Origin: a virus
IMG/VR virus record: IMGVR_UViG_3300022937_001507
Location: 1-20,136 of that record
Length of the DNA stretch: 20,136 nucleotides
Direction: 5' to 3' (one strand)
A program made the translations under genes and the position numbers. The notes under the pieces were generated by a model. That model was not told the origin of the DNA and searched no databases. It saw only the letters and a program-made list of their open reading frames with translations. Position 1 is the stretch's first letter; each line of letters begins with the position of its first letter. Below, piece after piece: positions 14,776 to 20,136 of this stretch.

Positions 14776-16526
14776 GTGTCACCTACCTTATATTCACCAT
14801 CCAGAGGACAGTTTAGTTGAAAATCTAGCCCTGCACGTTTGATACATTCAACTGCAAGACTACCGAATTGTTCTGCTTGTTCCTGTGCTACTTCACACTG
14901 AAATTCATCGTGAACATTGAGAACAAATTTAAAATTTATGTTATAAGCTTTAGCATACTTATTTAATAAGACTAATGCTTGCTTCATCACTATCGCACCA
15001 GCCGATTGTAGTAATACATTTAGTGCTGCGTGTTGTGACCTGATGTTTAATCTTCGTCCATCGAGACCCCTAATCCAACCCTTTGAGCTCTGCGAGTCAA
15101 CTCGTCTTCGTAATGTTTTAAGTGCTGGCGTATTATCAAGGAATTTTGCTTTAAGTGCAGCACCTGCTTTCGCACTTCCTCCCACGATTGTTCCGATTTT
15201 GGTGTCTCCAGCTCCATATAGGAAGGCATAGATGAAAGTTTTTGCTGAATCTCTTGATTGAAGTCCTGCAGCCATTTGATTTGCTGTGTGAATATCTCCA
15301 TTTAATATCTCCTCAGTATAAGTATTATCATTCATATAGTGTGCCAGCATCCTAAGTTCTAGACCGCTAGCATCAACACCTACTAGTTTCTTACCTTCAG
15401 GTACTATCCACAACTCTCTACATTCTTCGCCGTAAGGTGAATATATTGCTGGGACCTGAGCTAGATTAGGACTATTATGTGTCATCCTACCTGTTAAAGC
15501 CCCGCAGCTATTTACCTTTCCGTGTATCCTACCATCTTCTTTCATAGCTTCAATCCAAGACTGGACCATAGCAACTCTCTTTGTGATGGTAAGATACTCA
15601 ACTATGAGTTTGACTTCAGGTATGTTCACATTCTCAAGCACTTTCTCATTCACTATCGGATTACCTTTATCAGTAAATTCCTGGGGTTCCCAGCCAAAGT
15701 TCTGCAAGTATCTAGCTATCTGCTGTCTACTCCCAAGATTGAACTCTGGATATTCTATGCAACCCCAAGTGCCATCCTCATAGTGAGCACCTCTATCTAA
15801 CTGTTTTTGATAGGCCACTGTAGGTGTCCCATCTTTCTTGTATTTATTCTTTATATCAGTTAATTCTTTCCAGACAGGTAATGGAGTAAATACTTTTCTT
15901 ACCTCTCTTTCTATCTCAGTAACCTTATCTTTCAATTCAGCTAATAATAGATGAGCTTTTCGTTCGTCGAATAAGACTCCAGTGTCTTCTTGCTCTTTAA
16001 TTATTAATGCTACTTGATGTTCTAACTCTACTGATTGTTCAGTAAAATCTTCTAACTGCACTCCCAATCTAAAGAATAAATCTTTTAATACTCGTACATC
16101 TTGCTGACAATACTCTAACATCTCTTGATTGAACGCAGCCCAAGGATTAGAATCTTTACCGTGCTTCTCTAAGAAATCTTTTACATAGTCATCCTTGTAG
16201 TTACCTACCCTTTCACCCCAAGCCTTTAACGAATGACCTCCTTCCAAGGAAGGGTTAACCAATCTTGATAAGACAAGAGTGTCTCGAATAGGATAATCCC
16301 AACTGTAGCTACTAAGCTTACGCAGAACAGGAATATCAAAACCAATAATGTTGTGTCCAACAAGAAGTGAACACTTTTCTGTGTCCAACCATTTCTTAAA
16401 GTTTGCACTTGCATCCTCCCCGATAAAATTATACATTGTGTCGTCATTTGAAGTCATAGCACATATACAGTGTATTGTAGTAGCATCTAGACCATCAGTC
16501 TCTATATCAAAAAATACTGTACTCAT
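14757..16526 (-). CDS. family A DNA polymerase with 3'-5' exonuclease
   Basis: 589 residues. The exonuclease domain shows Asp7 and Glu9 (FDIETDG), Asp64 (GHNIIGFDIP) and Tyr139...Asp143 (YCQQD), a full DEDDy set. The polymerase domain shows motif A with Asp385 (VGVDASGLELRM), motif B Arg425-Lys429-Tyr433-Tyr437 (RDSAKTFIYAFLYGAG) and motif C His539-Asp540-Glu541 (VHDEF). Tyr433 sits at the site known as 762 in E. coli Pol I (526 in T7). It is shorter than T7 gp5, and I see no room for the thioredoxin-binding loop. An AAAGGAAAT site overlaps the primase stop, and the start shares one base with it, so the two replisome genes are coupled. Confidence 0.95.
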   Translation of the reverse strand: MSTVFFDIETDGLDATTIHCICAMTSNDDTMYNFIGEDASANFKKWLDTEKCSLLVGHNIIGFDIPVLRKLSSYSWDYPIRDTLVLSRLVNPSLEGGHSLKAWGERVGNYKDDYVKDFLEKHGKDSNPWAAFNQEMLEYCQQDVRVLKDLFFRLGVQLEDFTEQSVELEHQVALIIKEQEDTGVLFDERKAHLLLAELKDKVTEIEREVRKVFTPLPVWKELTDIKNKYKKDGTPTVAYQKQLDRGAHYEDGTWGCIEYPEFNLGSRQQIARYLQNFGWEPQEFTDKGNPIVNEKVLENVNIPEVKLIVEYLTITKRVAMVQSWIEAMKEDGRIHGKVNSCGALTGRMTHNSPNLAQVPAIYSPYGEECRELWIVPEGKKLVGVDASGLELRMLAHYMNDNTYTEEILNGDIHTANQMAAGLQSRDSAKTFIYAFLYGAGDTKIGTIVGGSAKAGAALKAKFLDNTPALKTLRRRVDSQSSKGWIRGLDGRRLNIRSQHAALNVLLQSAGAIVMKQALVLLNKYAKAYNINFKFVLNVHDEFQCEVAQEQAEQFGSLAVECIKRAGLDFQLNCPLDGEYKVGDTWAQTH

Positions 16527-18118
16527 TATATTTCCTTTAGTCTTCCAGTATCTTTATTATATAACAAATTACCAGCTTTACCAGTCAATCCTGCAAATCT
16601 ATTTTTCATTACACGTAAAGTAGTAGTATTTCTTTCTTGTTCATCTTCAGCTTGTTGATTACGTTCTAAACCTATAACCATATCTGATAATTGAGCGATA
16701 GCTGATGAACCTCTCAATTCTGACAATGACACCTGCCCACCTTCTTCGTGAGATTTACCTACTGGTCTCTTTAAGTGTGAGACAACAAACAGACCTATAC
16801 CAGTCTCTTGTACTAGCTTACGTAGTTTAGTCATTATAGAATCGATAGCTTTACGTTCGTCGGCAAAACCTTCTTGGTCAGATACAACTATTGATAGGTG
16901 GTCCAATATGACCCACTTACAATCCATACCTTTAGTCATAGCTCTGATTCTATTTATTAAGCTATCCTCCGCTATGCTGCCGAAGTGGTCAAACATAAAT
17001 AGACGCTTAGCATATTGCCCTACTGCCTTGTACCACATCTTATGTGTCTCTTCTTTCGAGAACTTATTCTTATAAGGTGGTAAGTGCAATGGAAGACTAT
17101 GTTCGATAGACATAATGCCTAGTGTAGACATCTCGATAGATTCTTCTAGATGTAAGATACCGATATTATCTTCAGTATTATTGATTAGATAATGCTCTAA
17201 CTCTTTAACTACGCTCGTCTTACCCATACCAGTACCACTCGTAAGTGTGACTAATTCTTTAGGTCTAAAACCGTACGTTAATTCATTGAGTGCTAGCCAA
17301 GGATATGGCATAGATTGAACATTCTCTTGAGCTTCTAAGTAAGCCCACGTATCTCCCGCTGAAATAATTCCTTCTGGAGTATATGGCTTAGCATTCCACC
17401 AAGACTCCAAGAATTCCTTACTATTTCCAGACATAAGTAATTCACTTGCATCCTTCATAGTCAGCGTACAGATACGTAGCTTGTTAGGAGATATTATGTC
17501 TCTGACCTTCTTTATTGCCTCTTGGCCCGCTTCGTCTTGGTCAAAGCAAAGTACGACATACTCAAAAGATTCTATAAATTCTAGATTCTCTTTGATGTCT
17601 TTAGCAGCAGACTGTGCTCCATTCTTAAGTGAGACGTGAGCCCACTTACCATCGAACATTTCTGCTATAGACAAAGCGTCTAATTCGCCTTCAGTGATAG
17701 TTAAATATTTACTACCACCATCTTTAAATATATTCTGTCCAAATAATCCTGCTCCTCTATTCGTTCCGCTGATAGCGAAATCTTTAGTTGCTACTTTTCT
17801 TTCTTTGTAGCCTAGCAGGTCTCCTGTCTTTGCATCGTAGTAAGGATAATAGTGTTTATCAATCTTACCATCGGTGCCTTTAGTGACTCTGACTCCATAC
17901 TTAGTCGCAATCTTTCTCGATATGCAGCGTTCTGGGATGTCACTGATAAAACCCCTAACTTCCAATTCTGTTTCCTCCTCGTAGTTATCGTTAATGTTAT
18001 CTGTAGCTGGCTGAAGATGGCCACAACCGAAACACCAGCCGTGACCATCTGAGTAGCGTGACAGATTATCTTTTGAGCCGCACGCTGGGCACGGCTCGTG
18101 ATGTAAGAAATCTGACAT
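16526..18118 (-). CDS. bifunctional primase-helicase (T7 gp4-like)
   Basis: 530 residues. It unwinds DNA at the fork and makes primers. In order: a zinc finger Cys10-x2-Cys13...Cys29-x2-Cys32, a TOPRIM domain with Glu143 (ITEGELDAL) and Asp193/Asp195 (CFDQDEAG), and a RecA-type hexameric helicase with Walker A at 295-301 (GTGMGKT) and Walker B Asp406 (WVILDH). 'VVSHLKRP' and 'LSELRGSSAIAQLSD' (motifs 3 and 4) follow, then an arginine-rich end (LRVMKNRFAGLTG). The zinc finger is present, so the protein should be primase-competent. The start is 9 bases after the binding-protein stop and lacks an AGGAG-type site, so its translation may depend on that of the gene before it. Confidence 0.95.
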   Translation of the reverse strand: MSDFLHHEPCPACGSKDNLSRYSDGHGWCFGCGHLQPATDNINDNYEEETELEVRGFISDIPERCISRKIATKYGVRVTKGTDGKIDKHYYPYYDAKTGDLLGYKERKVATKDFAISGTNRGAGLFGQNIFKDGGSKYLTITEGELDALSIAEMFDGKWAHVSLKNGAQSAAKDIKENLEFIESFEYVVLCFDQDEAGQEAIKKVRDIISPNKLRICTLTMKDASELLMSGNSKEFLESWWNAKPYTPEGIISAGDTWAYLEAQENVQSMPYPWLALNELTYGFRPKELVTLTSGTGMGKTSVVKELEHYLINNTEDNIGILHLEESIEMSTLGIMSIEHSLPLHLPPYKNKFSKEETHKMWYKAVGQYAKRLFMFDHFGSIAEDSLINRIRAMTKGMDCKWVILDHLSIVVSDQEGFADERKAIDSIMTKLRKLVQETGIGLFVVSHLKRPVGKSHEEGGQVSLSELRGSSAIAQLSDMVIGLERNQQAEDEQERNTTTLRVMKNRFAGLTGKAGNLLYNKDTGRLKEI

Positions 18119-18127
18119 CTGACTAGA

Positions 18128-18544
18128 TTATCTATTAAGAAAATCTGCCAACTCTTCATTAGCACCCTTGAAACCAGGAGTGTAATTATCTTCTAGCTTA
18201 ATAGCTGTTAGATACGTAGCAACTCCGTGAGTAGGATGTTCTTTACCTGCCTTCCATAAGACCTCAACCTGAGAGCCTGCACCGAAGTCAGTTCCTACGA
18301 CATTGCCGCTGTTGGTTTGAATCATATCGTCATTGAGCTTGTACTGAGTAGAGAACTTACGAATCTTAATGTCCTTACCAGTCTCAGAATCTTTGACGGT
18401 CCTTACTTTTACACCTGCTTCTTCTAATTTCTTAGCTTCTGCATCATTTAGTGCAATCGTTAGTGTGTACTTACCAGTATCCTCACCATTGAACTTCTCA
18501 GTTGAGTCAAGATATACGTACTTAGCTTCACCTTTTGTAATCAT
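18128..18544 (-). CDS. single-stranded DNA-binding protein (gp2.5-like)
   Basis: 138 residues with AAGGAAAAC before the ATG. The make-up fits the small phage single-strand binding proteins: an N-terminal 'KGEAKYVYLD', strands 'GKYTLTIALND', a basic middle (GKDIKIRKF), and 'GAGSQVEVLWKAGKEHPTHGVATYLTAIKL', which is the conserved core of the marine phage branch. The C-terminus is mildly acidic (GANEELADFLNR), but without the terminal Phe of T7 gp2.5. It lies directly before primase-helicase and polymerase, as expected of a replisome cluster. Its leader holds a possible pseudoknot (18566-18601), so autoregulation of translation is possible. Confidence 0.8.
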   Translation of the reverse strand: MITKGEAKYVYLDSTEKFNGEDTGKYTLTIALNDAEAKKLEEAGVKVRTVKDSETGKDIKIRKFSTQYKLNDDMIQTNSGNVVGTDFGAGSQVEVLWKAGKEHPTHGVATYLTAIKLEDNYTPGFKGANEELADFLNR

Positions 18545-18565
18545 TTTGTTTTCCTTACTAAAATA

Positions 18566-18601
18566 GACATTGCAAAAAAGAGGGCCAATGTCCGACGCCC
18601 T
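18566..18601 (-). promoter_or_regulatory. possible H-type RNA pseudoknot or weak terminator in the leader of the binding-protein gene
   Basis: Read on the - strand, AGGGC (18601-18597) can pair with GCCCU (18585-18581). GACAUUG (18592-18586) can pair with CAAUGUC (18572-18566). The order of the four arms is interleaved, with joins of 4, 0 and 8 bases, which is H-type pseudoknot geometry. The first stem alone, followed by CUUUUUU, also looks like a weak intrinsic terminator. The knot ends 21 bases before the ATG of the binding-protein gene, just above its ribosome binding site. Confidence 0.5.
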
Positions 18602-18665
18602 ATCTTAAGTTAAACCTAAGATATAACTACTACGGCTATATCGTTAGGTAAATAACTTAAGTATA
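18601..18665. repeat. long imperfect inverted repeat between small early genes and the binding-protein gene
   Basis: Left arm 18601-18625 and right arm 18637-18665 pair over about 24 bases with one small internal loop and bulges, around the 11-base loop ACTACTACGGC. Matching blocks are CTTAAGTTA, ACCTAA and GATATA. A 9-base direct repeat TATCTTAAG sits at 18601-18609 and 18664-18672. It could be an RNA hairpin that protects or processes the mRNA, a replication signal, or a remnant of a small palindromic insertion. It fills the only sizeable gap among the early genes. Confidence 0.65.
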
Positions 18666-18667
18666 TC

Positions 18668-18868
18668 TTAAGAGATTGTATCACAATTCTCATCGTTTGT
18701 GTAACTATTTTCTTCTCTGAAAGATTCTTCTTCTTCCATCTTAGATATAGTCTTACTTCTAGACATATTCAGACAGTAGGTACAAGTGTCTAAATATTGT
18801 TTAGTCACTGGGTCCTTCTTAACTGCTTCATATTCGTTCAACAGTTGGTCACAAACCTTGCACTTCAT
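18668..18868 (-). CDS. small zinc-finger-like early protein, 66 residues
   Basis: ATG at 18868 with a GGGGGAAG site. The N-terminus is 'MKCKVCDQLL' and 'DTCTYCLNMS' follows, giving Cys3-x2-Cys6...Cys29-x2-Cys32, a four-cysteine zinc site. The motif 'C.VC...L..YE...KDP.T..YLDTC..C' recurs, from memory, in small proteins of marine phages near replication genes. The C-terminal half is acidic and Ser/Glu-rich (KMEEEESFREENSY). It may bind nucleic acid or a host protein. The start overlaps the gene before it by 20 bases. The end of the gene carries a short inverted repeat (GAGATTGT...ACAATTCTC) just before the long hairpin. Confidence 0.65.
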   Translation of the reverse strand: MKCKVCDQLLNEYEAVKKDPVTKQYLDTCTYCLNMSRSKTISKMEEEESFREENSYTNDENCDTIS

Positions 18869-19070
18869 CGTTTCTTCCCCCAGTTATCTTATTGATTTTA
18901 TGGATTACAGCTATTAAGTCAGCTTTGTCTCTCTTAATTTCCCACTCTAAGAAATCTCTTTCTTCCACTAACTTACCTAACTCAGTAGTTTCGTAGCAGC
19001 CCTGGTTGTCATCATAACATAGAAGACCATCGTTCTCCATATCCATAACTTTATTTTTCATTTGTCCCAT
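18849..19070 (-). CDS. early protein, 73 residues, unknown
   Basis: ATG at 19070 is chosen because AAGGAGAAATATA lies directly before it. A longer reading to 19097 would need a TTG and no site. The protein begins MGQMKNKVMDMENDGLLCYD, has two cysteines (LLCYDDNQGCYE), and a helical second half (LVEERDFLEWEIKRDKADL) that could form a coiled coil. Family not recognised. The ribosome binding site is among the best in the operon, so expression is likely high. Confidence 0.6.
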   Translation of the reverse strand: MGQMKNKVMDMENDGLLCYDDNQGCYETTELGKLVEERDFLEWEIKRDKADLIAVIHKINKITGGRNDEVQGL

Positions 19071-19084
19071 TATATTTCTCCTTA

Positions 19085-19255
19085 TTAGTTGGACCAAGAA
19101 TATTCATCAGAATCGATTACGACAGGTTCGTTAGTACCTATCTCAATGTAATGTCTTTCTAATGGTTGAAAAATCTGATATGCCTTAGTGATATCAGTAG
19201 TGTGTATTAAGACTTGACCGTCTTTGTTATATACAGTGTACGTGTTTAGTTCCAT
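19085..19255 (-). CDS. early protein, 56 residues, unknown
   Basis: ATG at 19255, one base after the stop of the first early gene, with AGGAGA 8 bases before it. Stop TAA at 19085, 14 bases before the next start. The gene fills the gap exactly. The product starts MELNTYTVYNKDGQVLIHTT and ends with an acidic tail 'VVIDSDEYSWSN'. It looks like a small beta-alpha domain with no cysteine or membrane part. The opening (TYTVYNKDGQ.L) recalls small early proteins of unknown role. It is short enough to be missed by length cut-offs. Confidence 0.65.
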   Translation of the reverse strand: MELNTYTVYNKDGQVLIHTTDITKAYQIFQPLERHYIEIGTNEPVVIDSDEYSWSN

Positions 19256-19256
19256 T

Positions 19257-19469
19257 TTATTTCTCCTGCTTTAAGTTTAACGTAGTGTCATTGTAGTAGT
19301 TTTTTATCTCGATGTCAATATCATCTGCAATCATATAGTAAGATGTAGCAATTTCTTTTGCTTGAGATTCAACTATTAGGTCCTGATGAACAGGTTGTCC
19401 ATCGACTAAAACTTTCCAGAACTTATACGTCTGGTCGCCTTTGAAGGCCATATCGTGATATATACTCAT
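19257..19469 (-). CDS. first gene of the early operon, 70 residues, unknown
   Basis: ATG at 19469, with AAGGAAAACAAA directly before it. The 16 bases AAGGAAAACAAAATGA are identical to those at the start of the binding-protein gene. The product starts MSIYHDMAFKGDQTYKFWKV and has a compact mixed composition with 'YYMIADDIDIEIKNYY' near the end. No motif is recognised. It is the first gene after the promoter region, where T7-like phages place host-takeover proteins. The gene carries inside it one copy (19363-19382) of the 20-base repeat found in the region before it. Confidence 0.6.
   Translation of the reverse strand: MSIYHDMAFKGDQTYKFWKVLVDGQPVHQDLIVESQAKEIATSYYMIADDIDIEIKNYYNDTTLNLKQEK
19363..19382 (+). 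repeat. isolated copy of the 20-base control-region repeat inside a coding sequence
   Basis: TGAGATTCAACTATTAGGTC differs by one base from the copy at 19514-19533 although it lies inside the first early gene, where it codes for DLIVESQ in the other direction. It is 118 bases from the next copy. Keeping the sequence while it also codes protein suggests a functional site. Confidence 0.7.
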
Positions 19470-19480
19470 TTTGTTTTCCT

Positions 19481-19566
19481 TGTGATTTAACTATTAGGTC
19501 AAAACATTATAGCTGAGATTCAACTATTAGGGCAAATTGTTTTTTTTGAGGTTTAACTATTAGGGT
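19481..19566 (+). repeat. three 20-base direct repeats at an exact 33-base period
   Basis: Copies start at 19481, 19514 and 19547; the middle one is TGAGATTCAACTATTAGGGC. The core AACTATTAGG is identical in all. Only one to three bases vary elsewhere, while the 13-base spacers are unrelated. A period of 33 is close to three helical turns, so proteins bound there would lie on the same face. Options are iterons of an origin, sites of a regulator, or promoters of a phage RNA polymerase (the end ACTATTAGGG looks somewhat like the T7 promoter end CACTATAGGG). Confidence 0.75.
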
Positions 19567-19587
19567 ATATTAGAATTTCCTAATATA
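19566..19587. promoter_or_regulatory. inverted repeat over the -10 box, possible operator
   Basis: TATATTAG (19566-19573) and CTAATATA (19580-19587) are perfect inverted copies around six bases. The right arm contains the predicted -10 box of the leftward promoter, so a bound protein could block it. Confidence 0.5.
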
Positions 19588-19610
19588 GATAAAAATTTTA
19601 AAAGTTGCAA
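19582..19610 (-). promoter_or_regulatory. sigma-70-like promoter for the leftward early genes
   Basis: On the - strand TTGCAA (19610-19605) and TATATT (19587-19582) are set 17 bases apart in AT-rich DNA. Transcription would start near 19575 and read through the repeats into the first early gene at 19469. The promoter is flanked by palindromes on both sides. Prediction from sequence only. Confidence 0.55.
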
Positions 19611-19615
19611 AAATA

Positions 19616-19647
19616 CAACAAATGTTGAAATAATACAACAGATGTTG
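19616..19647. promoter_or_regulatory. two tandem CAACA-RA-TGTTG palindromes, 20 bases apart
   Basis: CAACAAATGTTG at 19616-19627 and CAACAGATGTTG at 19636-19647 are dyad-symmetric and begin exactly 20 bases apart, close to two helical turns. They lie just above the -35 box of the leftward promoter. They are likely sites for a dimeric DNA-binding protein, as activator, repressor or origin binder. Confidence 0.65.
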
Positions 19648-19673
19648 CAGAAGTGATAAAATCTCAAGATCGT

Positions 19674-19713
19674 TTGTTGTAAAAATGCAACAAGTGTTTA
19701 ATCTATGCAACAG
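19674..19713 (+). promoter_or_regulatory. possible rightward promoter with degenerate CAACA sites
   Basis: TTGTTG (19674-19679), 17 bases, then TTTAAT (19697-19702) form a fair sigma-70-like promoter on the + strand. TTGTTG also pairs with CAACAA at 19688-19693. Degenerate operator copies start at 19688 (CAACAAGTGTTT) and 19708 (CAACAG), again 20 bases apart, inside the promoter. Confidence 0.4.
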
Positions 19714-19754
19714 CCATATAAAAATAAGCCCATACAGCGACGATAATTTTAGAG

Positions 19755-19818
19755 CTAGGCCAATACATCAAAAGAGAATAATCTCGCCTAGAATCGAAAA
19801 TATAGAGCTTACAAAGCT
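19755..19818. repeat. cluster of short hairpins in the gene-poor stretch
   Basis: CTAGGC (19755-19760) pairs with GCCTAG (19786-19791) around an inner GAGA-ATAA-TCTC hairpin (19774-19785). AGCTT-ACA-AAGCT follows at 19806-19818. No gene with a good start signal is seen from 19714 to 19867. The stems are short, so a structured RNA is only a possibility. Confidence 0.35.
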
Positions 19819-19867
19819 AGATAAATAGACCTGAAAAGGCCGAAGGATAGCTACAAATTGCAGACAT

Positions 19868-19892
19868 AAAAAAGCCCCGCCGAAGCGAGGCT
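19868..19892 (-). terminator. strong intrinsic terminator of the leftward genes at the right edge
   Basis: On the - strand AGCCUCGC, the loop UUCG, then GCGGGGCU form an 8-pair stem with one U-G pair and a UUCG tetraloop, followed at once by six U. It lies 46-47 bases past the microprotein stop, and should end transcripts entering from the right, isolating the control region. Confidence 0.85.
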
Positions 19893-19895
19893 CTA

Positions 19896-19912
19896 GGGCT
19901 TGATTCTAGCCC
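19896..19912. repeat. short hairpin before the terminator
   Basis: GGGCT (19896-19900) and AGCCC (19908-19912) pair around seven bases, only a few bases from the terminator stem. No U-run follows on either strand, so it may just add structure to the 3' end. Confidence 0.4.
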
Positions 19913-19913
19913 G

Positions 19914-19973
19914 TTAAAGGTCGAATATAGCGAACAATATAAACACTATAAAAAAGACGGCTAATAAAAGCAT
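19914..19973 (-). CDS. 19-residue hydrophobic membrane microprotein
   Basis: ATG at 19973 has GGAGG 8 bases before it, which also directly follows the stop of the gene at the right edge. The product MLLLAVFFIVFILFAIFDL is a single hydrophobic helix with one acidic residue at the end, and the TAA is at 19914. A strong terminator follows. The good start signal, the coupled position and the even hydrophobicity argue for a translated peptide. It could be a membrane-active peptide or a regulator of a host membrane protein. No family can be assigned at this length. Confidence 0.5.
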   Translation of the reverse strand: MLLLAVFFIVFILFAIFDL

Positions 19974-19987
19974 ATTGAAGCCCTCCG

Positions 19988-20136
19988 CTAGTGTTTAAAG
20001 TAGACCACGTTTTCGATAGTCGAGTCCCAACATTTTCGACACGTTCCACACTCGCCGTTATTCTCGAAAGCTCGACACGTTGCGAGGTGCTTCGAGGTGG
20101 TGACGGTCGACGTATTCGGGAAGCTCGGCGGGTTCC
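19988..20136 (-). CDS. C-terminal end of a Gp88-like cysteine-motif protein, cut by the right edge
   Basis: On the - strand a frame is open from the edge (first full codon at 20134) to TAG at 19988, giving 48 residues. They end 'TCRAFENNGECGTCRKCWDS' and then IENVVYFKH. The pattern C...NG-x-CG-x-C-x-x-CW-D...NV-x-Y-x-x-H at the very C-terminus is, as I recall it, that of phage proteins of the Gp88 family, whose cysteines probably bind metal. Their function is unknown. The DNA here is far richer in G and C than the rest of the window, with many codons ending in C or G and the tetramer TCGA seven times in about 100 bases. Confidence 0.6.
   Translation of the reverse strand, partial: NPPSFPNTSTVTTSKHLATCRAFENNGECGTCRKCWDSTIENVVYFKH

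Noticed and set aside
19481-19566. CRISPR array
   Set aside because: Only three repeats of 20 bases with 13-base spacers, no cas genes, and spacers too short.
19703-19768. A 21-residue hydrophobic frame on the - strand (MYWPSSKIIVAVWAYFYMAV...)
   Set aside because: It has no ribosome binding site and lies in the hairpin-rich stretch across a proposed promoter; kept out of the gene list, though it resembles the nearby microprotein in kind.
19740-19990. A possible tRNA in the hairpin-rich stretch
   Set aside because: The stems do not form a cloverleaf, and no T-arm TTCRA with matching flanks or acceptor stem could be found.
19900-20136. A second open frame on the - strand at the right edge (Arg/Ser-rich)
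   Set aside because: It is out of frame with the Cys-motif protein, its residues are mostly Arg/Ser/Thr from the GC-rich stretch, and the other frame ends in a recognisable motif.

Overview
The window is most likely part of the genome of a lytic, tailed, T7-like podovirus of the kind found in sea water. The evidence is the gene content: a T7-type replication set (single-strand binding protein, primase-helicase, family A DNA polymerase, PD-(D/E)XK exonuclease, endonuclease I), a class I ribonucleotide reductase pair, and a podovirus tail and internal-virion gene cluster. The DNA is AT-rich by eye, codons mostly end in A or T, and genes overlap or abut almost everywhere. The host cannot be told from the sequence. 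Terminase, portal, capsid, RNA polymerase and lysis genes are not in the window.

Layout. From 1 to 9001 all genes are on the + strand and look like a late structural operon: a cut gene at the left edge, a 40-residue basic protein, a tail adaptor (tail tubular A type), a large tail protein (tail tubular B / stabilization type), a small fibre-like protein, then six genes for likely tail or internal-virion and DNA-ejection proteins. From 8995 to 19469 all genes are on the - strand. Read leftwards these are small early genes, the DNA-binding protein, primase-helicase, polymerase, exonuclease, endonuclease I, a DUF3310 protein, two tiny genes, nrdA, a zinc-binding protein, nrdB, and four small genes, the last a possible nuclease. 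The two operons converge and their stop codons overlap by 7 bases.

The stretch 19470-19987 is mainly a control region. It holds 20-base repeats at an exact 33-base period (with a further copy inside the first early gene), short CAACA/TGTTG palindromes set 20 bases apart, good sigma-70-like promoters on both strands, and a strong terminator. To its right lie the end of a - strand gene with a Gp88-like cysteine motif and a GC-rich composition unlike the rest, and a 19-residue hydrophobic microprotein with an excellent ribosome binding site.

How the genes work together: early leftward transcription from the control region would make small takeover proteins, then the replisome, nucleases that could recycle host DNA, and the reductase that makes deoxynucleotides. 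The rightward genes build the tail and ejection machinery. The leader of the single-strand binding protein gene can fold as an H-type RNA pseudoknot next to a long hairpin, which recalls the autoregulatory pseudoknot of T4 gene 32 and is the most interesting regulatory signal here. Five small genes with good start signals or tight overlaps (254-376, 9974-10135, 13218-13382, 19085-19255, 19914-19973) are easily missed by length cut-offs.
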